Positions 27,601 to 36,408 of a DNA stretch of 64,000 bases are shown piece after piece. The stretch comes from Microcystis wesenbergii NRERC-220 (GTDB lineage: Bacteria > Cyanobacteriota > Cyanobacteriia > Cyanobacteriales > Microcystaceae): NCBI RefSeq assembly GCF_032027425.1, contig NZ_JAVSJA010000001.1:4414001-4478000 (forward strand), in the 5' to 3' direction. Numbering within the stretch: the stretch's first letter is position 1; every line of letters starts with the position of its first letter. A program made the translations under genes and the position numbers. A model generated the notes under the pieces. The model did not search any database. It saw nothing but the letters and a program-made list of their open reading frames with translations, and had not been told where the DNA came from.

Positions 27601-28646
27601 GTGGGGTTTTCCGGGTTACTGACATCGATAATTTGCAGTCCTGACTCATAATCAGCTACATAAGCGTAATTACCGATTACTTGGACTTCCAAAGCTCGAC
27701 TAGAAGTATCATAATTGCCGATGAGAGTGGGGTTGCTTGGATTGCTGATGTCGATGATTGTCAGTCCTTGATAATCACTAGCTACATAAGCGTAGTTTCC
27801 CACTACCTCCAGCCCATAAGCCGAACCAAGAGGCCAATCAGAATAATTGCCTGTCAGAGTGGGGTTAGTGGGGTTACTGATGTCGATGATTTGCAGTCCT
27901 GACGCATAATCAGCTACATAAGCGTAATTGCCGACTATTTGCACATCCATAGCGAAGCCAGAAGTATCATAATTGCCAATGAGAGTGGGGTTAGTAGGGG
28001 TGCTGATGTCGATGATTTGCAGCCCTAAACTAAAATCAGCTACATAAGCATAGTTTCCCACTACATAAACCCCATAAGCATTGCCAGGAGTATCATAATT
28101 ACCCACTAAAGAAAGAGTAAATACTCCCTGATAAGTAGCTAAAGTCTCTCCATTAAACGCCAAGGAAATATTCAAATCTTGCTCACTTTCAGCGGGAGAA
28201 ACTATTACCTCTAACTCCCAATCTCCTCCCCCTCGACTACTTCCCGTAGGTGTCGCTGAAGCCATCACCGTCGCACCCGTCAACTGATGTAACTTCTCAA
28301 TAAACTCTTCCCCTGCATCTCCCGCTGCTACCTGACAACCGTACAGTAGAATACGATTAATCTTTGCCCAATTCTGTAACTGTTGGCGGTAATCGTAAAT
28401 ATTTGTTAAATTAAGTTGACAATTCCCTAAATATAAGCATCCAGGCGCACCATGGGAAACGAGGTGAATGGTGGTAATCTGGGGATTTTGTTGTAAAAAA
28501 GCGGTGATTTGCTCGATTCCGTCTTCCTTGGCAGAGAGAATAACGGTGGCGATTCCGGGGATTACTCCAGCTTGGAGACTTTGATAATCGGTGACACCAG
28601 CATCGAGGAAAACTACGGACTGGTTGAGATTGGTTTGGCGAGACAT
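21699..28646 (-). CDS. Giant secreted-type repeat protein: DUF4347, LVIVD, Calx-beta and RTX repeats
   Basis: About 2315 residues. An N-terminal DUF4347 (residues 9-170) has IHLVSHGAPG and ILLYGCQVAAG. Seven LVIVD-type repeats (VGNYAYVADxxxGLQIIDIS) follow, then two Calx-beta domains, seven more LVIVD repeats, eight nearly identical Calx-beta domains (SITLAVSPSSVTEDGTTN) and one divergent Calx-beta. A C-terminal RTX calcium-binding block (GNDRLTG, GGGGNDQLTG, GGSGDDLLTGG) ends the protein. RTX proteins are usually exported by type I secretion with an uncleaved C-terminal signal, so it is probably cell-surface or extracellular. The ATG at 28646 fits the DUF4347 start better than the in-frame one at 28691. 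Confidence 0.9.
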   Translation of the reverse strand: MSRQTNLNQSVVFLDAGVTDYQSLQAGVIPGIATVILSAKEDGIEQITAFLQQNPQITTIHLVSHGAPGCLYLGNCQLNLTNIYDYRQQLQNWAKINRILLYGCQVAAGDAGEEFIEKLHQLTGATVMASATPTGSSRGGGDWELEVIVSPAESEQDLNISLAFNGETLATYQGVFTLSLVGNYDTPGNAYGVYVVGNYAYVADFSLGLQIIDISTPTNPTLIGNYDTSGFAMDVQIVGNYAYVADYASGLQIIDISNPTNPTLTGNYSDWPLGSAYGLEVVGNYAYVASDYQGLTIIDISNPSNPTLIGNYDTSSRALEVQVIGNYAYVADYESGLQIIDVSNPENPTLKGNYDTPGIASDVEVVGNYAYVADGWDGGLQIIDISNPTNPTLKGNYDTNGVAGDVEVVGNYAYLTDDMAGLKIIDISNPTNPTLIDYYNDFSTVAYGVEVVGNYAYLADYFDGLKIIDVSNFNNPSPLPSVTLAVSTTSVTEDGTTNLVYTFTRTGDTTNPLTVNYTVGGTATFNTDYSQTGAASFPSFPSETRTVTFAANSATATVTVDPTADTTVEDDETVSLTLTSGTDYTVGTTTPVTGTILNDDTRVTLQVSPSLVTEDGTTNLAYFFYREGVTTNALTVNYTVGGTATLNTDYSQTGAASFNGTTGTVTFAANANNATVTIDPTVDNIADPDETVTLTLASGTGYTVGTTTTVTGTINDDINPPIPTFISKYDTPGWAFGVEVVGNYAYLADYDSGLQIIDISNPTNPIFKGNYDTDGAWDVEVVGNYAYLADGSSGLQIINISNPTNPTFIGNYDNFSAVGDVQVVGNYAYLANGNSLLQIIDISNPTNPILKGSYDDSSGFADGVQVVGNYAYIADYFSGLQIIDISNPTNPILKGNYYSSGNARDVEVVGNYAYLADYDSGLQIIDISNPTNPILKGNYYSSGEATDVQVVGNYAYLAAGGGGLQIIDISNPTNPTIKGNYQNNYDYAFDVKVVGSYAYVAAREGGLQIIDVSEFTNPQTVTLAVSPSSVTEDGTTNLVYTFTRTGSTTSALTANYTVGGTATNGTDYTSIPTSVTFAAGSATATVTVDPTADTTVESDETVALTLASGTGYTVGTTTAVTGTITNDDFPSITLAVSPSSVTEDGTTNLVYTFTRTGSTTSALTANYTVGGTATNGTDYTSIPTSVTFAAGSATATVIVDPTADTTVESDETVALTLASGTGYTVGTTTAVTGTITNDDFPSITLAVSPSSVNEDGTTNLVYTFTRTGSTTSALTANYTVGGTATFSTDYTQTGAASYTSTTGTVNFLAGSATATVIVDPTADTTVESDETVALTLASGTGYTVGTTTAVTGTITNDDFPSITLAVSPSSVTEDGTTNLVYTFTRTGSTTSALTANYTVGGTATFSTDYTQTGAASYTSTTGTVNFLAGSATATVIVDPTADTTVESDETVALTLASGTGYTVGTTTAVTGTITNDDFPSITLAVSPSSVTEDGTTNLVYTFTRTGSTTSALTANYTVGGTATNGTDYTSIPTSVTFAAGSATATVIVDPTADTTVESDETVALTLASGTGYTVGTTTAVTGTITNDDFPSITLAVSPSSVNEDGTTNLVYTFTRTGSTTSALTANYTVGGTATFSTDYTQTGAASYTSTTGTVNFLAGSATATVIVDPTADTTVESDETVALTLASGTGYTVGTTTAVTGTITNDDFPSITLAVSPSSVTEDGTTNLVYTFTRTGSTTSALTANYTVGGTATNGTDYTSIPTSVTFAAGSATATVTVDPTADTTVESDETVALTLTSGTGYTVGTTTAVTGTITNDDFPSITLAVSPASVTEDGTTNLVYTFTRTGSTTSALTANYTVGGTATNGTDYTSIPTSVTFAAGSSTATVTVDPTADTTVESDETVILTLASGTGYTVGTTTAVTGTITNDDFPQLSINDITVVEGKDSNAILTVTVDNPNPQQITVNYTTTAIDATANVDYTSQTGTLTIAPNTATATISIPILNDNLNEADEAFTVTLSNPVNATINPEEAIGQVIITDTLQSAITRTLPNNVENLRLIGSNNINGTGNAGDNKITGNSGNNILAGANGNDIYCFNASTPLGSDIIQETTTGGIDTLDFTGTNTAVRVNLGITTNQTVVTNNLRLTFSANNTIENIIGDSGNDRLTGNSLNNTLTGGGGNDQLTGQDGNDSLIGGSGDDLLTGGNGSDNFIFNSSNLGIDAISDFTPGSDKIVLSKAIFSALQSSIGNGFSQAAEFASVADDDLVATSSAFIVYSNSSGSIYYNQNGSAAGLGSGSEFANLLTVPTLIAADFTLIN
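22848..25590. repeat. Tandem DNA repeat encoding eight near-identical Calx-beta domains
   Basis: Units of about 320-350 bp are nearly identical at the nucleotide level. Two unit types alternate: type A encodes TNGTDYTSIPTSVTFAAG and type B encodes FSTDYTQTGAASYTS. In protein order they run A A B B A B A A. Identity this high in third codon positions points to recent duplication or gene conversion. Confidence 0.92.
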
Positions 28647-28848
28647 AATACAAGGGTTCCTGGTGAGTGGTGTAGGGTGGGCATTGCCCACAAGCTGCTT
28701 TAATATTATTTATTCAGTCGAGTCAGCCTGTTTTCCGCAACCGCAGCCAGTCGAGGTTAGGCTTGAAGACTGTCAAACCATCAATTAATCGTTTCTACCA
28801 TCTTGAGAGCGTTTTTTTCTACCGTCAATAGAATATAAAATATGCTTA

Positions 28849-28866
28849 TTTTTTTTTTTTTTTTTC
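28849..28866. repeat. Homopolymer T run
   Basis: An uninterrupted run of at least 17 T in the gap between the giant gene and the region at 28.9 kb. Such a run is prone to slippage and to sequencing error. The flanking 28647-28914 shows nothing else recognisable beyond AT-rich DNA. Confidence 0.8.
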
Positions 28867-28914
28867 ATCAGGTTTATTCATGAATCAGAGAAAATCAAAT
28901 TAAATTCGGTGCAG

Positions 28915-29381
28915 TCAAACCTTAACCAAGGCATCAGAAAACGGGTTTCTTGAAGAAACCCGTTTTATTGAAGAGAAATCCGTTTTCTCGTTGTTACTTT
29001 TGTCTGAGAGTTTTAAGGTGAATTGGTAGGCAGTGTATAGTCCTTTGAATACATCTATAAAATCAAAAGGTATATCGGAGAAATATGGACTAATAAAATC
29101 ATACAAATTATCATAAAACTCTCCCAATTAAATTGGCTTCTTATCTCCAATTGTTGAAAATAAAAGATTTTGTAAATCAGTATAATTATTGCTAAAACAG
29201 ATTTTTGGGCTTCATATAAATGAGGTTTTGTCGAGCGAATATTAATATCATCAATATATTTATATTCCACAGACTCTTTTAAAGATAGCTCTAATTTTCC
29301 ATCAATACAGGTGGGAGGCGGATCTAAACTACATTGAGCAGCCGCCTTTAAAACCCATTCTGCTTTATTCAATGACTCCAT
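28915..29381 (-). pseudogene. Frameshifted gene of unknown function
   Basis: From the ATG at 29381 the frame reads MESLNKAEWVLKAAAQCSLD to LAIIILIYKIFYFQQLEIRS. Near 29125 a second frame takes over (GEFYDNLYDFISPYFSDIPF to KLSDKSN) and ends in the inverted repeat at 28.93 kb. Joined across one frameshift this makes a protein of about 150 residues. The family is not recognised. A MITE lies directly upstream, and the coding frame at 29568-29804 on its other side may once have been part of the same gene. Confidence 0.4.
28925..28983. repeat. Inverted-repeat cluster (AAAACGGGTTTCTT)
   Basis: AAAACGGGTTTCTT is followed by its complement GAAGAAACCCGTTTT, and a third related arm (GAGAAATCCGTTTTCTC) follows. 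A related fragment is in the broken gene at 21670-21685. It could act as a terminator for the minus-strand frames to its right. Confidence 0.7.
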
Positions 29382-29382
29382 A

Positions 29383-29597
29383 CATAAGTACCTAAGCAAA
29401 ATTAATTACACATATCTAAACACCTCTTGCCGTTCGGCGGTTCGGCGGTTCGGCGGTTCGGCTGAGCTCACCGTCGAAGCCTGAGCTCACCGTCGAAGCC
29501 TGAGCTCACCGTCGAAGCCTGAGCTCACGGCCGAAGCCTCTTGCCTCTTGCCTCTTGCCTATCTTCACTAGGAAATTAATTTTGCACGACTACTTAT
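29383..29597. mobile_element. MITE with ATAAGTA...GCAAAATTAATT ends, copy 1
   Basis: Terminal inverted repeats ATAAGTACCTAAGCAAAATT and AATTTTGCACGACTACTTAT (inverted, few mismatches), flanked by TA on both sides (29381-29382 and 29598-29599). The interior has TTCGGCGG and TGAGCTCACCGTCGAAGCC direct repeats. Copy 2 is at 37178-37377, and a solo right end is at 37988-38019. The ends also flank a decayed IS630-type transposase there. Confidence 0.82.
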
Positions 29598-29804
29598 TAT
29601 AGTCACTTCGCTTCGTGCAGAGAACACATTACCTACATCTAGTTTAATCTCTAGAAGTAATCCTTTACATTCGTATAGAGTATTAGAACTAATTACTCTA
29701 ATGTCATAAGAACCAGCAGCTAGTGACATTGAATTCAATTCATTTACCAGCAAAAAGGGAAAGAGATAAAATAAAATGCTTTTATTTCTTTGTTTATTTT
29801 TCAT
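29568..29804 (-). CDS. Short exported-type protein, C-terminus supplied by a MITE
   Basis: A 78-residue frame starting MKNKQRNKSILFYLFPFLLV, a plausible signal peptide ending near SLAAGS. The last residues (SRAKLIS) are encoded by the terminal repeat of the MITE at 29383-29597, so the native end has been lost. No family is recognised. It may be the N-terminal remnant of the gene whose other half lies left of the MITE. Confidence 0.45.
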   Translation of the reverse strand: MKNKQRNKSILFYLFPFLLVNELNSMSLAAGSYDIRVISSNTLYECKGLLLEIKLDVGNVFSARSEVTIISSRAKLIS

Positions 29805-29981
29805 GATAAAAATTTCGATTTAATGGGACATGGTTAAGTTAAAATTTTATCATAATATTTTCCCAATTGTTCATTCAAATAACAAGAAAAATTTTAAGGT
29901 ATCTTAAGTTAGCAGTAGTAGATTAAAAAGGTTTTATTTAACTATTATTTTTAAAGTATTTCCCTGTATTTCAGTAAAGTA

Positions 29982-30000
29982 GGGGGCTTATTCAGCCCCC
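29982..30000 (-). terminator. Probable terminator of gltS
   Basis: GGGGGCT and AGCCCCC form a perfect stem with a five-base loop, about 10 bp after the gltS stop. The T tract on the minus strand is weak (CTACTTTACTG). Confidence 0.65.
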
Positions 30001-30009
30001 CATAAAACC

Positions 30010-33000
30010 CTAACTACCGCCAATCCTTGCCACATCGCGGGCGTTGGCTTCAAAAGCGGCATCGAGGGCAGAATCGCCGGTTAAACCAGAATCTAACGCC
30101 TCTTTAATACACTGCAACATCCGCTTATAATCCTTGGGCATTACTTTAACAAACTTGGGCAACATTTCCGACCAATTTGCTAAAACTAGGGACGCTTTTT
30201 GACTTTGGGTGTAATCAGCATGGCGTTGAATTAACTCGCGTAAATCGTCGATTTCTTCCCCTTCTAGCGCCTCTAAAGCCACCATTTGGGTATTGCAACG
30301 AGTGGCGAAATCCCCCGACTCATCGAGGACGTAGGCGACACCACCACTCATTCCGGCGGCGAAATTGCGACCAGTGGGCCCTAAAACAACGACTTTACCC
30401 CCCGTCATATACTCGCAAGCGTGGTCGCCAACGGACTCAACCACCGTAGTCACCCCAGAGTTACGCACCCCAAAACGTTCCCCAGCAACCCCAGAAATAT
30501 ACACCTCACCACTGGTTGCACCGTATAAAGCCACATTACCGATGATAATATTATCCTCGGCCACAAAAGTGGAACCTTTGGGCGGATAAACGATGATTTT
30601 GCCACCGCTTAAACCCTTACCCACATAATCATTGGCATCCCCTTCTAACTCCAGTGTCACCCCTTTGGGAACAAAAGCACCGAAACTCTGCCCCGCGCTG
30701 CCCTGAAAATGGAGATGTACGGTATCTTCGGGTAAACCCTCCCAGTGACGTTTAGTGATTTCGTTGCCTAAAATCGTCCCCACCACGCGGTTAATATTTT
30801 TAATCGGTAGTGTCGCCTTGACTTTTTCGCCTTTTTCAATGGCATCTTTGCATAAATCCAGTAAAACGGTTATATCCAAGCACTTATCTAAACCGTGGTC
30901 CTGGGGAATCTGACAATAACGCCCTACCTCTGCATCTACCTCCGGTTGATAGAGAATCGGAGTTAGGTCAATTCCTTTCGCTTTCCAATGTTCTACAGCC
31001 TGTTTTGGCTCTAATACATCAGTTCGCCCCACCATTTCATTTAAGGTGCGGAATCCCAATTCGGCCATAATTTCCCGCACTTCCTGGGCGATAAATTTCA
31101 TGAAATTCACCGTATATTCGGGATCCCCGATGAAATTCTTCCGTAATAACGGATCCTGGGTCGCTACCCCCGCCGGACAGGTATTAAGATGACAAACCCG
31201 CATCATAATACATCCTAACGTCACCAGTGGCGCGGTCGAAAAACCGAATTCTTCAGCCCCCAATAGGGTTGCCACCACCACATCGCGGCCGGTTTTCATC
31301 TGGCCATCGGTTTCCACCGCGATGCGACTGCGAAGATTATTTAACACCAATGTTTGATGGGTTTCTGCTAGTCCCAACTCCCAGGGTAAACCCGCGTGTT
31401 TAATCGAGGTTTGGGGTGAAGCACCGGTCCCACCATCGAAACCAGAGATTAAAACCACGTCAGCGTGAGCTTTAGCGACTCCGGCGGCGATTGTGCCAAC
31501 TCCCACCTCAGAAACCAGTTTTACGCTCACTCTGGCCGCACGATTGGCATTTTTTAGGTCATGAATCAACTCCGCTAGGTCTTCAATCGAGTAGATATCG
31601 TGATGGGGTGGGGGAGAGATTAAACCAACTCCGGGGGTGGAGTGACGGACTTTGGCAATCCAAGGATAGACTTTTTTACCAGGTAATTGACCGCCTTCGC
31701 CAGGTTTTGCCCCCTGGGCCATTTTTATCTGCAATTCTCGCGCTTGGGAAAGGTAAAGACTGGTGACACCAAAACGGCCGGAAGCTACCTGTTTAATGGC
31801 ACTATTTTTCGAGTCTCCCCGTTCATTTGTCCAAGTGTAGCGCTCGGAATCTTCGCCCCCTTCTCCGGTGTTCGACTTGCCACCGATACGATTCATGGCA
31901 ATAGCGAGGGATTCGTGGGCCTCTTTGGAAATGGAACCGTAACTCATGGCCCCGGTTTTAAAGCGTTTCATAATCGCTTCAATCGGTTCCACTTCTTCGA
32001 TGGGGATACTTTCCCGGTTTTTAAAGGTTAATAGTCCCCGCAGAGTGAAGAATTTTTGATTTTGTTGGTTGACCAGTTGGGAATACTTCTTAAAGAGGTC
32101 GTATTTGCCCAATTTTACCGCTTGTTGCAGGGTATGAATGGTTTCTGGGCTAAAAAGATGGGCTTCCCCGTCTTTACGCCATTGATATTCACCGCCAATA
32201 TCGAGGGTATGCACATTAACATCCCGGTCGGGGAAAGCGTGGCCGTGTCTGAGTAAGGATTCTTTGGCAATAATTTCTAAATCGGCCCCTTCAATGCGGG
32301 AAGCTGTCCAAGTAAAATAGCGATCGACTACCGATCGATTTAAGCCAATAGCCTCGAATATTTGCGCCCCACGGTAGCTTTGCAGGGTAGAAATGCCAAT
32401 TTTAGAGGCCACTTTAATTACGCCCTTGGTGGCGGCTTTTATGTAGTTTTTACAGGCGGTCTGGTGGTCAACTCCTACCAATAAACCTTCCTCGATCATA
32501 CTGCCGAGGGTGGCAAAGGCTAGATAGGGATTAATCGCACCGCAACCATAACCGAGTAAAAGGGCGTAGTGATGCACTTCCCGGGGTTCGCCGGATTCCA
32601 GGACAAGGCCGACTCTGGTGCGGGTTCCCTGCCGGATGAGGTGGTGGTGTAACCCGGCAACCGCCAGCAGTGAGGGAATCGGGGCGTGATTTTTATCGAT
32701 ACCTCGATCGCTTAAAATAATAATGCTCGCGCCCGCTAAAATTGCCTCGTCCACCTCTTGACAAATTGCCTCAATTGTGCTACGCATCCCCTCGACTCCC
32801 GAAGTGGGATCGAAGAGAATGGGAATAGTCACGGTTTTAAATTCGCTATTGCCTTGTAAACGCGCTAATTGGGCATTAGTGAGGATGGGAGAGTTAAGTT
32901 TAATCAGGTGACAGCTTTCGGGCTGCGGATCCAAGAGATTTCTCTCAGCACCGATAGTGGTGATGGGAGAGGTGATAATTTCTTCGCGAATTGAGTCAAT

Positions 33001-34584
33001 CGGGGGGTTAGTGACTTGGGCGAATAACTGCTGAAAGTAATCATAAAGCAGTTTTGGGCGATCGGACAAGACGGCTAGGGGTGTATCGGAACCCATGGAA
33101 CCCACTGCTTCCACTCCATCCCGGCCCATGGGGGCTAATAAAAGACGTAATTCCTCAAAAGTGTAACCGAAAGCGGTTTGCTGTTGAATTAGGGAAACAG
33201 CAGTTTCAGGTGGGGCAGTTTCAACGGCCGGTAAATCGTCTAAATTGACTAAATTTTCGTTTAACCACTGACGATAGGGTTTGGCTTTGGCAATACCTTC
33301 TTTTATCTCCTCATCGGCCACGATACGACCTTCTTTCATATCCACAAGAAACATCCGGCCGGGTTGCAGACGACCTTTAAAAGCGACGCGTTCCGGTTCA
33401 ATGGGTAAAACTCCCGCTTCCGATGCCATAATTACTAGGTCATCTTTGGTGACGTAGTAACGGGAAGGACGTAAACCATTGCGGTCTAACACTGCTCCCA
33501 TCATCGTACCATCGGTAAAAGCGATCGAGGCCGGACCATCCCAGGGTTCCATCAAACAGGAATGGTATTCATAAAAAGCTTTTTTCTCATCACTCATCGA
33601 TTCGTGGGCTGCCCAGGGTTCAGGAATCATCATCATGACAGCGTGAGGAAGAGAACGCCCCGATAAAACCATTAATTCTAGGGCATTATCAAAAATTAAG
33701 GAGTCACTACCCTCGATATTAATAACCGGCTGGATTCTTTTGATGTCTTCCCCGAATAAGGGTGAGGCAAACATCGACTGACGGGCGTGCATCCAGTTAA
33801 TATTACCTCGCAGGGTATTAATTTCGCCATTGTGGGCAATATAACGGTAAGGGTGGGCGCGTTCCCAACTGGGGAAGGTATTGGTACTAAAACGGGAATG
33901 GACTAATCCTAAAGCACTTTGAAAGTCGGGGTCGTGTAAATCGGGGAAATAGTCACCCACCTGTACCGGCATTAATTGCCCTTTATAGACAATGGTACGA
34001 CTAGAAATACTGCAAGGATACCAGTAACGATTAAAGGATTGACGACTGAGGTGGGAACGTTTGCGAATAACGTATAATTTGCGTTCAAAGGCCATATCAT
34101 CGCTTAAATTGGCATCGCGTTCGATGAAAACCTGTTCGATAAAAGGTTCGGTAGATCTGGCCGAATTGCCTAAACTAGAGTTATCCGTGGGAACATCACG
34201 CCAACCGAGAACTTTTAACCCCTCTTCGGCGGCGATTTTCTCGAATTCCTGGCGACTTTTCCCGCGAATTTCGGCATCAGGGGCCGTGTAGAGCATTCCT
34301 ACCCCGTATTGTCCCGCTGCTGGTAAGGTAAAACCTAGATTACTGGTCACTTTCCGGAAAAATAGGTCGGGGATTTGGCACAAAATACCCGCCCCATCTC
34401 CGGTATTTTTTTCCGCACCGCACGCGCCACGGTGATCGAGGTTTAGTAAAATTGTTAAGGCTTGTTCAACAATATCGTGGGACTTTTTACCCGTTTTATG
34501 AACGATAAAACCGACACCACAAGCATCATGTTCAAATCGGGGATCGTATAGTCCTTGTTTCCGTGGAGTTTGATTGTTATTCAT
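30010..34584 (-). CDS. glsF: Ferredoxin-dependent glutamate synthase
   Basis: A 1524-residue enzyme that makes two glutamates from glutamine and 2-oxoglutarate with electrons from reduced ferredoxin, central to ammonium assimilation. The N-terminal nucleophile is Cys22 in [10 protein letters not shown] after a short propeptide. The amidotransferase spans about 22-430. The FMN-binding synthase domain lies around 830-1230 ([40 protein letters not shown]). The [3Fe-4S] ligands are in [13 protein letters not shown], the Cys-x5-Cys-x4-Cys pattern. The C-terminal GXGXG beta-helix follows. No small NADPH-dependent subunit gene is adjacent, consistent with the ferredoxin type. A petF lies 7 kb away. 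Confidence 0.95.
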   Translation of the reverse strand: MNNNQTPRKQGLYDPRFEHDACGVGFIVHKTGKKSHDIVEQALTILLNLDHRGACGAEKNTGDGAGILCQIPDLFFRKVTSNLGFTLPAAGQYGVGMLYTAPDAEIRGKSRQEFEKIAAEEGLKVLGWRDVPTDNSSLGNSARSTEPFIEQVFIERDANLSDDMAFERKLYVIRKRSHLSRQSFNRYWYPCSISSRTIVYKGQLMPVQVGDYFPDLHDPDFQSALGLVHSRFSTNTFPSWERAHPYRYIAHNGEINTLRGNINWMHARQSMFASPLFGEDIKRIQPVINIEGSDSLIFDNALELMVLSGRSLPHAVMMMIPEPWAAHESMSDEKKAFYEYHSCLMEPWDGPASIAFTDGTMMGAVLDRNGLRPSRYYVTKDDLVIMASEAGVLPIEPERVAFKGRLQPGRMFLVDMKEGRIVADEEIKEGIAKAKPYRQWLNENLVNLDDLPAVETAPPETAVSLIQQQTAFGYTFEELRLLLAPMGRDGVEAVGSMGSDTPLAVLSDRPKLLYDYFQQLFAQVTNPPIDSIREEIITSPITTIGAERNLLDPQPESCHLIKLNSPILTNAQLARLQGNSEFKTVTIPILFDPTSGVEGMRSTIEAICQEVDEAILAGASIIILSDRGIDKNHAPIPSLLAVAGLHHHLIRQGTRTRVGLVLESGEPREVHHYALLLGYGCGAINPYLAFATLGSMIEEGLLVGVDHQTACKNYIKAATKGVIKVASKIGISTLQSYRGAQIFEAIGLNRSVVDRYFTWTASRIEGADLEIIAKESLLRHGHAFPDRDVNVHTLDIGGEYQWRKDGEAHLFSPETIHTLQQAVKLGKYDLFKKYSQLVNQQNQKFFTLRGLLTFKNRESIPIEEVEPIEAIMKRFKTGAMSYGSISKEAHESLAIAMNRIGGKSNTGEGGEDSERYTWTNERGDSKNSAIKQVASGRFGVTSLYLSQARELQIKMAQGAKPGEGGQLPGKKVYPWIAKVRHSTPGVGLISPPPHHDIYSIEDLAELIHDLKNANRAARVSVKLVSEVGVGTIAAGVAKAHADVVLISGFDGGTGASPQTSIKHAGLPWELGLAETHQTLVLNNLRSRIAVETDGQMKTGRDVVVATLLGAEEFGFSTAPLVTLGCIMMRVCHLNTCPAGVATQDPLLRKNFIGDPEYTVNFMKFIAQEVREIMAELGFRTLNEMVGRTDVLEPKQAVEHWKAKGIDLTPILYQPEVDAEVGRYCQIPQDHGLDKCLDITVLLDLCKDAIEKGEKVKATLPIKNINRVVGTILGNEITKRHWEGLPEDTVHLHFQGSAGQSFGAFVPKGVTLELEGDANDYVGKGLSGGKIIVYPPKGSTFVAEDNIIIGNVALYGATSGEVYISGVAGERFGVRNSGVTTVVESVGDHACEYMTGGKVVVLGPTGRNFAAGMSGGVAYVLDESGDFATRCNTQMVALEALEGEEIDDLRELIQRHADYTQSQKASLVLANWSEMLPKFVKVMPKDYKRMLQCIKEALDSGLTGDSALDAAFEANARDVARIGGS

Positions 34585-34793
34585 CTTGTCTAATAGCCTA
34601 GCAGTCTGGAAGGGAATGGCCTAGAGGGTGAGCCAGAGTAGCGATTCTAGGTATATCAATTTTGTATCCAGACTGGACCTTCGGTCTTATATCTTAAGGA
34701 AATGTTTCGATGTGACAAGGGTTCCTTTACACCGAATCCAACTTCCGACCATTCTAGAACCTAAAAATGGGTCACGGCGATTTTTCTTGGCGA

Positions 34794-35141
34794 TTAAATA
34801 TATCGAACTTGGTTTCGCATTTCGTCCGCAGTCACTCGATCAAGAATAACCAGTAAACGGTTCGCCATCTCTCGCGGAGGGCGACGGACAGCGAAAATCA
34901 CCCCGTAATGGGTTCGATTGGCATCGAAGTAATCGCGAACCAGTTCTTCAAAATCGGTTCGGTTGTGAGTGACTAAGGTTCTCCCCTGACTCACCGCGTG
35001 AGCGAGTTGTGCTTTATCTGTGGCGTTAAGTTGTCCCGCATCCCTCGCAGTAATCGCGTCAAACCCCCTCGCTCTCAACAACTCGGCGATTAAAACGTTA
35101 ACATCTTCATCTAGATAGAGACGGATAAAGAGATTATTCAC
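34794..35141 (-). CDS. DUF5615 PIN-like toxin
   Basis: A 115-residue protein with the PIN-like start LYLDEDVNVLIAELLRARGFDAITARDAG and the second acidic cluster TLVTHNRTDFEEL. These acidic positions resemble metal-binding residues of PIN ribonucleases. It overlaps the upstream DUF433 gene by 4 bp; DUF433/DUF5615 pairs are a recognised putative toxin-antitoxin type. RNase activity is inferred. Confidence 0.85.
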   Translation of the reverse strand: MNNLFIRLYLDEDVNVLIAELLRARGFDAITARDAGQLNATDKAQLAHAVSQGRTLVTHNRTDFEELVRDYFDANRTHYGVIFAVRRPPREMANRLLVILDRVTADEMRNQVRYI

Positions 35142-35419
35142 GAATTTTTTAGCAGCGGATCGATTAAGTCGTCGGGAATGTGGTTACGCTCGATATAAGC
35201 GTTAATTTCCTCTAGATGGTCGCTGTAATAGGTCAACGCACTGAAAATCTGACTTAACGTCAGATGGGGCATTCCTAGGGGTATTTCTTCGGGAGCGACC
35301 CCCAGACGCCAAGTTTCGACGATAGCGCGGACGGGTGTACGGGTTCCTTTGATAATTGGTTCCCCGTGTAAAATCTCGTCGTCTCGAACGATATAGAGAT
35401 ATTCGGTCGCTTGAACCAT
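35138..35419 (-). CDS. DUF433 antitoxin
   Basis: A 93-residue protein with the DUF433 stretch GEPIIKGTRTPVRAIVETWRLGVAPEEI and a helix-turn-helix-like TLSQIFSALTYYSDHLEEIN. DUF433 proteins are predicted DNA-binding antitoxins and repress their own operon. It directly precedes the PIN-like toxin gene. The ATG at 35419 follows a weak GAAAAC leader with no clear ribosome-binding site. Confidence 0.85.
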   Translation of the reverse strand: MVQATEYLYIVRDDEILHGEPIIKGTRTPVRAIVETWRLGVAPEEIPLGMPHLTLSQIFSALTYYSDHLEEINAYIERNHIPDDLIDPLLKNS

Positions 35420-35503
35420 CGCGGTTTTCTGGAGTGGATATCGTTTAGTTTATCGTATCGATCGAACCCCCGACTATTCCCCATAAATATCGGTTCGGTT
35501 ACT

Positions 35504-35671
35504 TCAGCCACCCGATCTCACTTGCGGCGATTGTTTCGCTCTTTCTCGCCATTTTTTTGAATTTTCTGTAATTACCTCGCCCATCGATCGGGCTTTTTCC
35601 GCCGCATCCCGCGCCATTTCCAGAATTTCCTCTAGTTCCCGTTCATTTAGTCCTGTTTCTTTTTCGTCCAT
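35504..35671 (-). CDS. Small charged helical protein of unknown function
   Basis: A 55-residue frame starting MDEKETGLNERELEEILEMA and continuing with alternating acidic and basic residues (KARSMGEVITENSKKWRERA). It is predicted to be a long amphipathic helix, perhaps an orphan antitoxin or regulator. No family is recognised. It lies upstream of the DUF433 gene on the same strand, 85 bp away. Confidence 0.45.
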   Translation of the reverse strand: MDEKETGLNERELEEILEMARDAAEKARSMGEVITENSKKWRERAKQSPQVRSGG

Positions 35672-35785
35672 CACCGTAAACCCTGCAAGCGATTTTTAAC
35701 CTTATTCTAGTTTCTAAAATACGTCCGAGCTATGATAGCTTGACTCTAGAGCTAAAGTAGAGATAGGGTTTAATTGGAGCCATGT

Positions 35786-36007
35786 ATGGAAGCGATCGAA
35801 TTTAGGACGGTTATTCATAAGGGTCAGGTGAGCGTTCCCCCCCGATATTCTTCTCGATGGGAAGGTAAGATGATACGCGTGATTGTTGTGGATGACTCGG
35901 AAATAGTCCCCGATCCGAGCCAGAAAACTGAAAAAACGATGTTCGAGGCGATTTCTTTAAATACACGGGGATTTAGATTCGATCGGGACGAGGCTAATGC
36001 CCGATAA
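35786..36007 (+). CDS. AbrB-like small antitoxin-type protein
   Basis: A 73-residue protein, MEAIEFRTVIHKGQVSVPPR onward. The N-terminal part, especially GQVSVPPRYSSRWEGKMIRVIVV, resembles the beta-strands of cyanobacterial AbrB-like or DUF2281-type antitoxins. A TTG-initiated form from 35774 is possible, but the ATG at 35786 fits the family better. It overlaps the start of the next gene (35997), the remains of a PIN toxin, so this antitoxin may now be orphaned. Confidence 0.7.
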   Translation: MEAIEFRTVIHKGQVSVPPRYSSRWEGKMIRVIVVDDSEIVPDPSQKTEKTMFEAISLNTRGFRFDRDEANAR

Positions 36008-36134
36008 AGTTTTTTTTGATAGTTTAATACTGGCCAGCGCTCTGGAAGCGGGCTGTCAAATTCTCTACAGTGAAGATTTACAACATGGTCAGCGAATCGA
36101 GAATCAATTGATGATCGTTAATCCCTTTGGTTAA
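35997..36134 (+). pseudogene. PIN-domain toxin collapsed by an internal deletion
   Basis: The 45-residue frame joins a PIN N-terminus (MPDKVFFD) directly to the typical PIN C-terminal half (SLILASALEAGCQILYSED then LQHGQRIENQLMIVNPFG). In intact proteins about 90 residues separate these parts, including the second catalytic acid. The junction FFD-SL falls where both flanks can read FFD or FWD, so recombination between short similar sequences is plausible. The frame overlaps the antitoxin stop, as in an intact operon. Activity is very unlikely. Confidence 0.7.
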
Positions 36135-36175
36135 GTAGGTAGGTGTTAAAAGTTGTCAGACACCCCCCTTGATAA

Positions 36176-36203
36176 GTAGGGTTGATTCATGAATCAACCC
36201 TAC
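36176..36203. repeat. 28-bp perfect palindrome, GTAGGG...CCCTAC
   Basis: A perfect palindrome with GTAGGG at one end, TTCATGAA at the centre and CCCTAC at the other end. A related palindrome with different internal bases but the same design is at 49052-49079. A partial copy (ATGAATCAACCCTA) follows directly. The rest of 36135-36408 holds CCCCCCTT and further short GC-rich repeats but no gene. Confidence 0.85.
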
Positions 36204-36408
36204 TATGAATCAACCCTAGGGACTTGCGTGAGAATAATATCCCAATCGATCGGAGGGCGCAAGCTTTGCGCCCCTACAGTAACGGATTTTGTCGACAATG
36301 TAGGGGCGAACTGCGTTCGCCCAAAAGGTACATTATCAAAGCGCAAGTCCCCTACTATGAGTCAACCCCACCTTGATAAGGAGGGCAGGGGGGATCAGTC
36401 GGTCAAAA

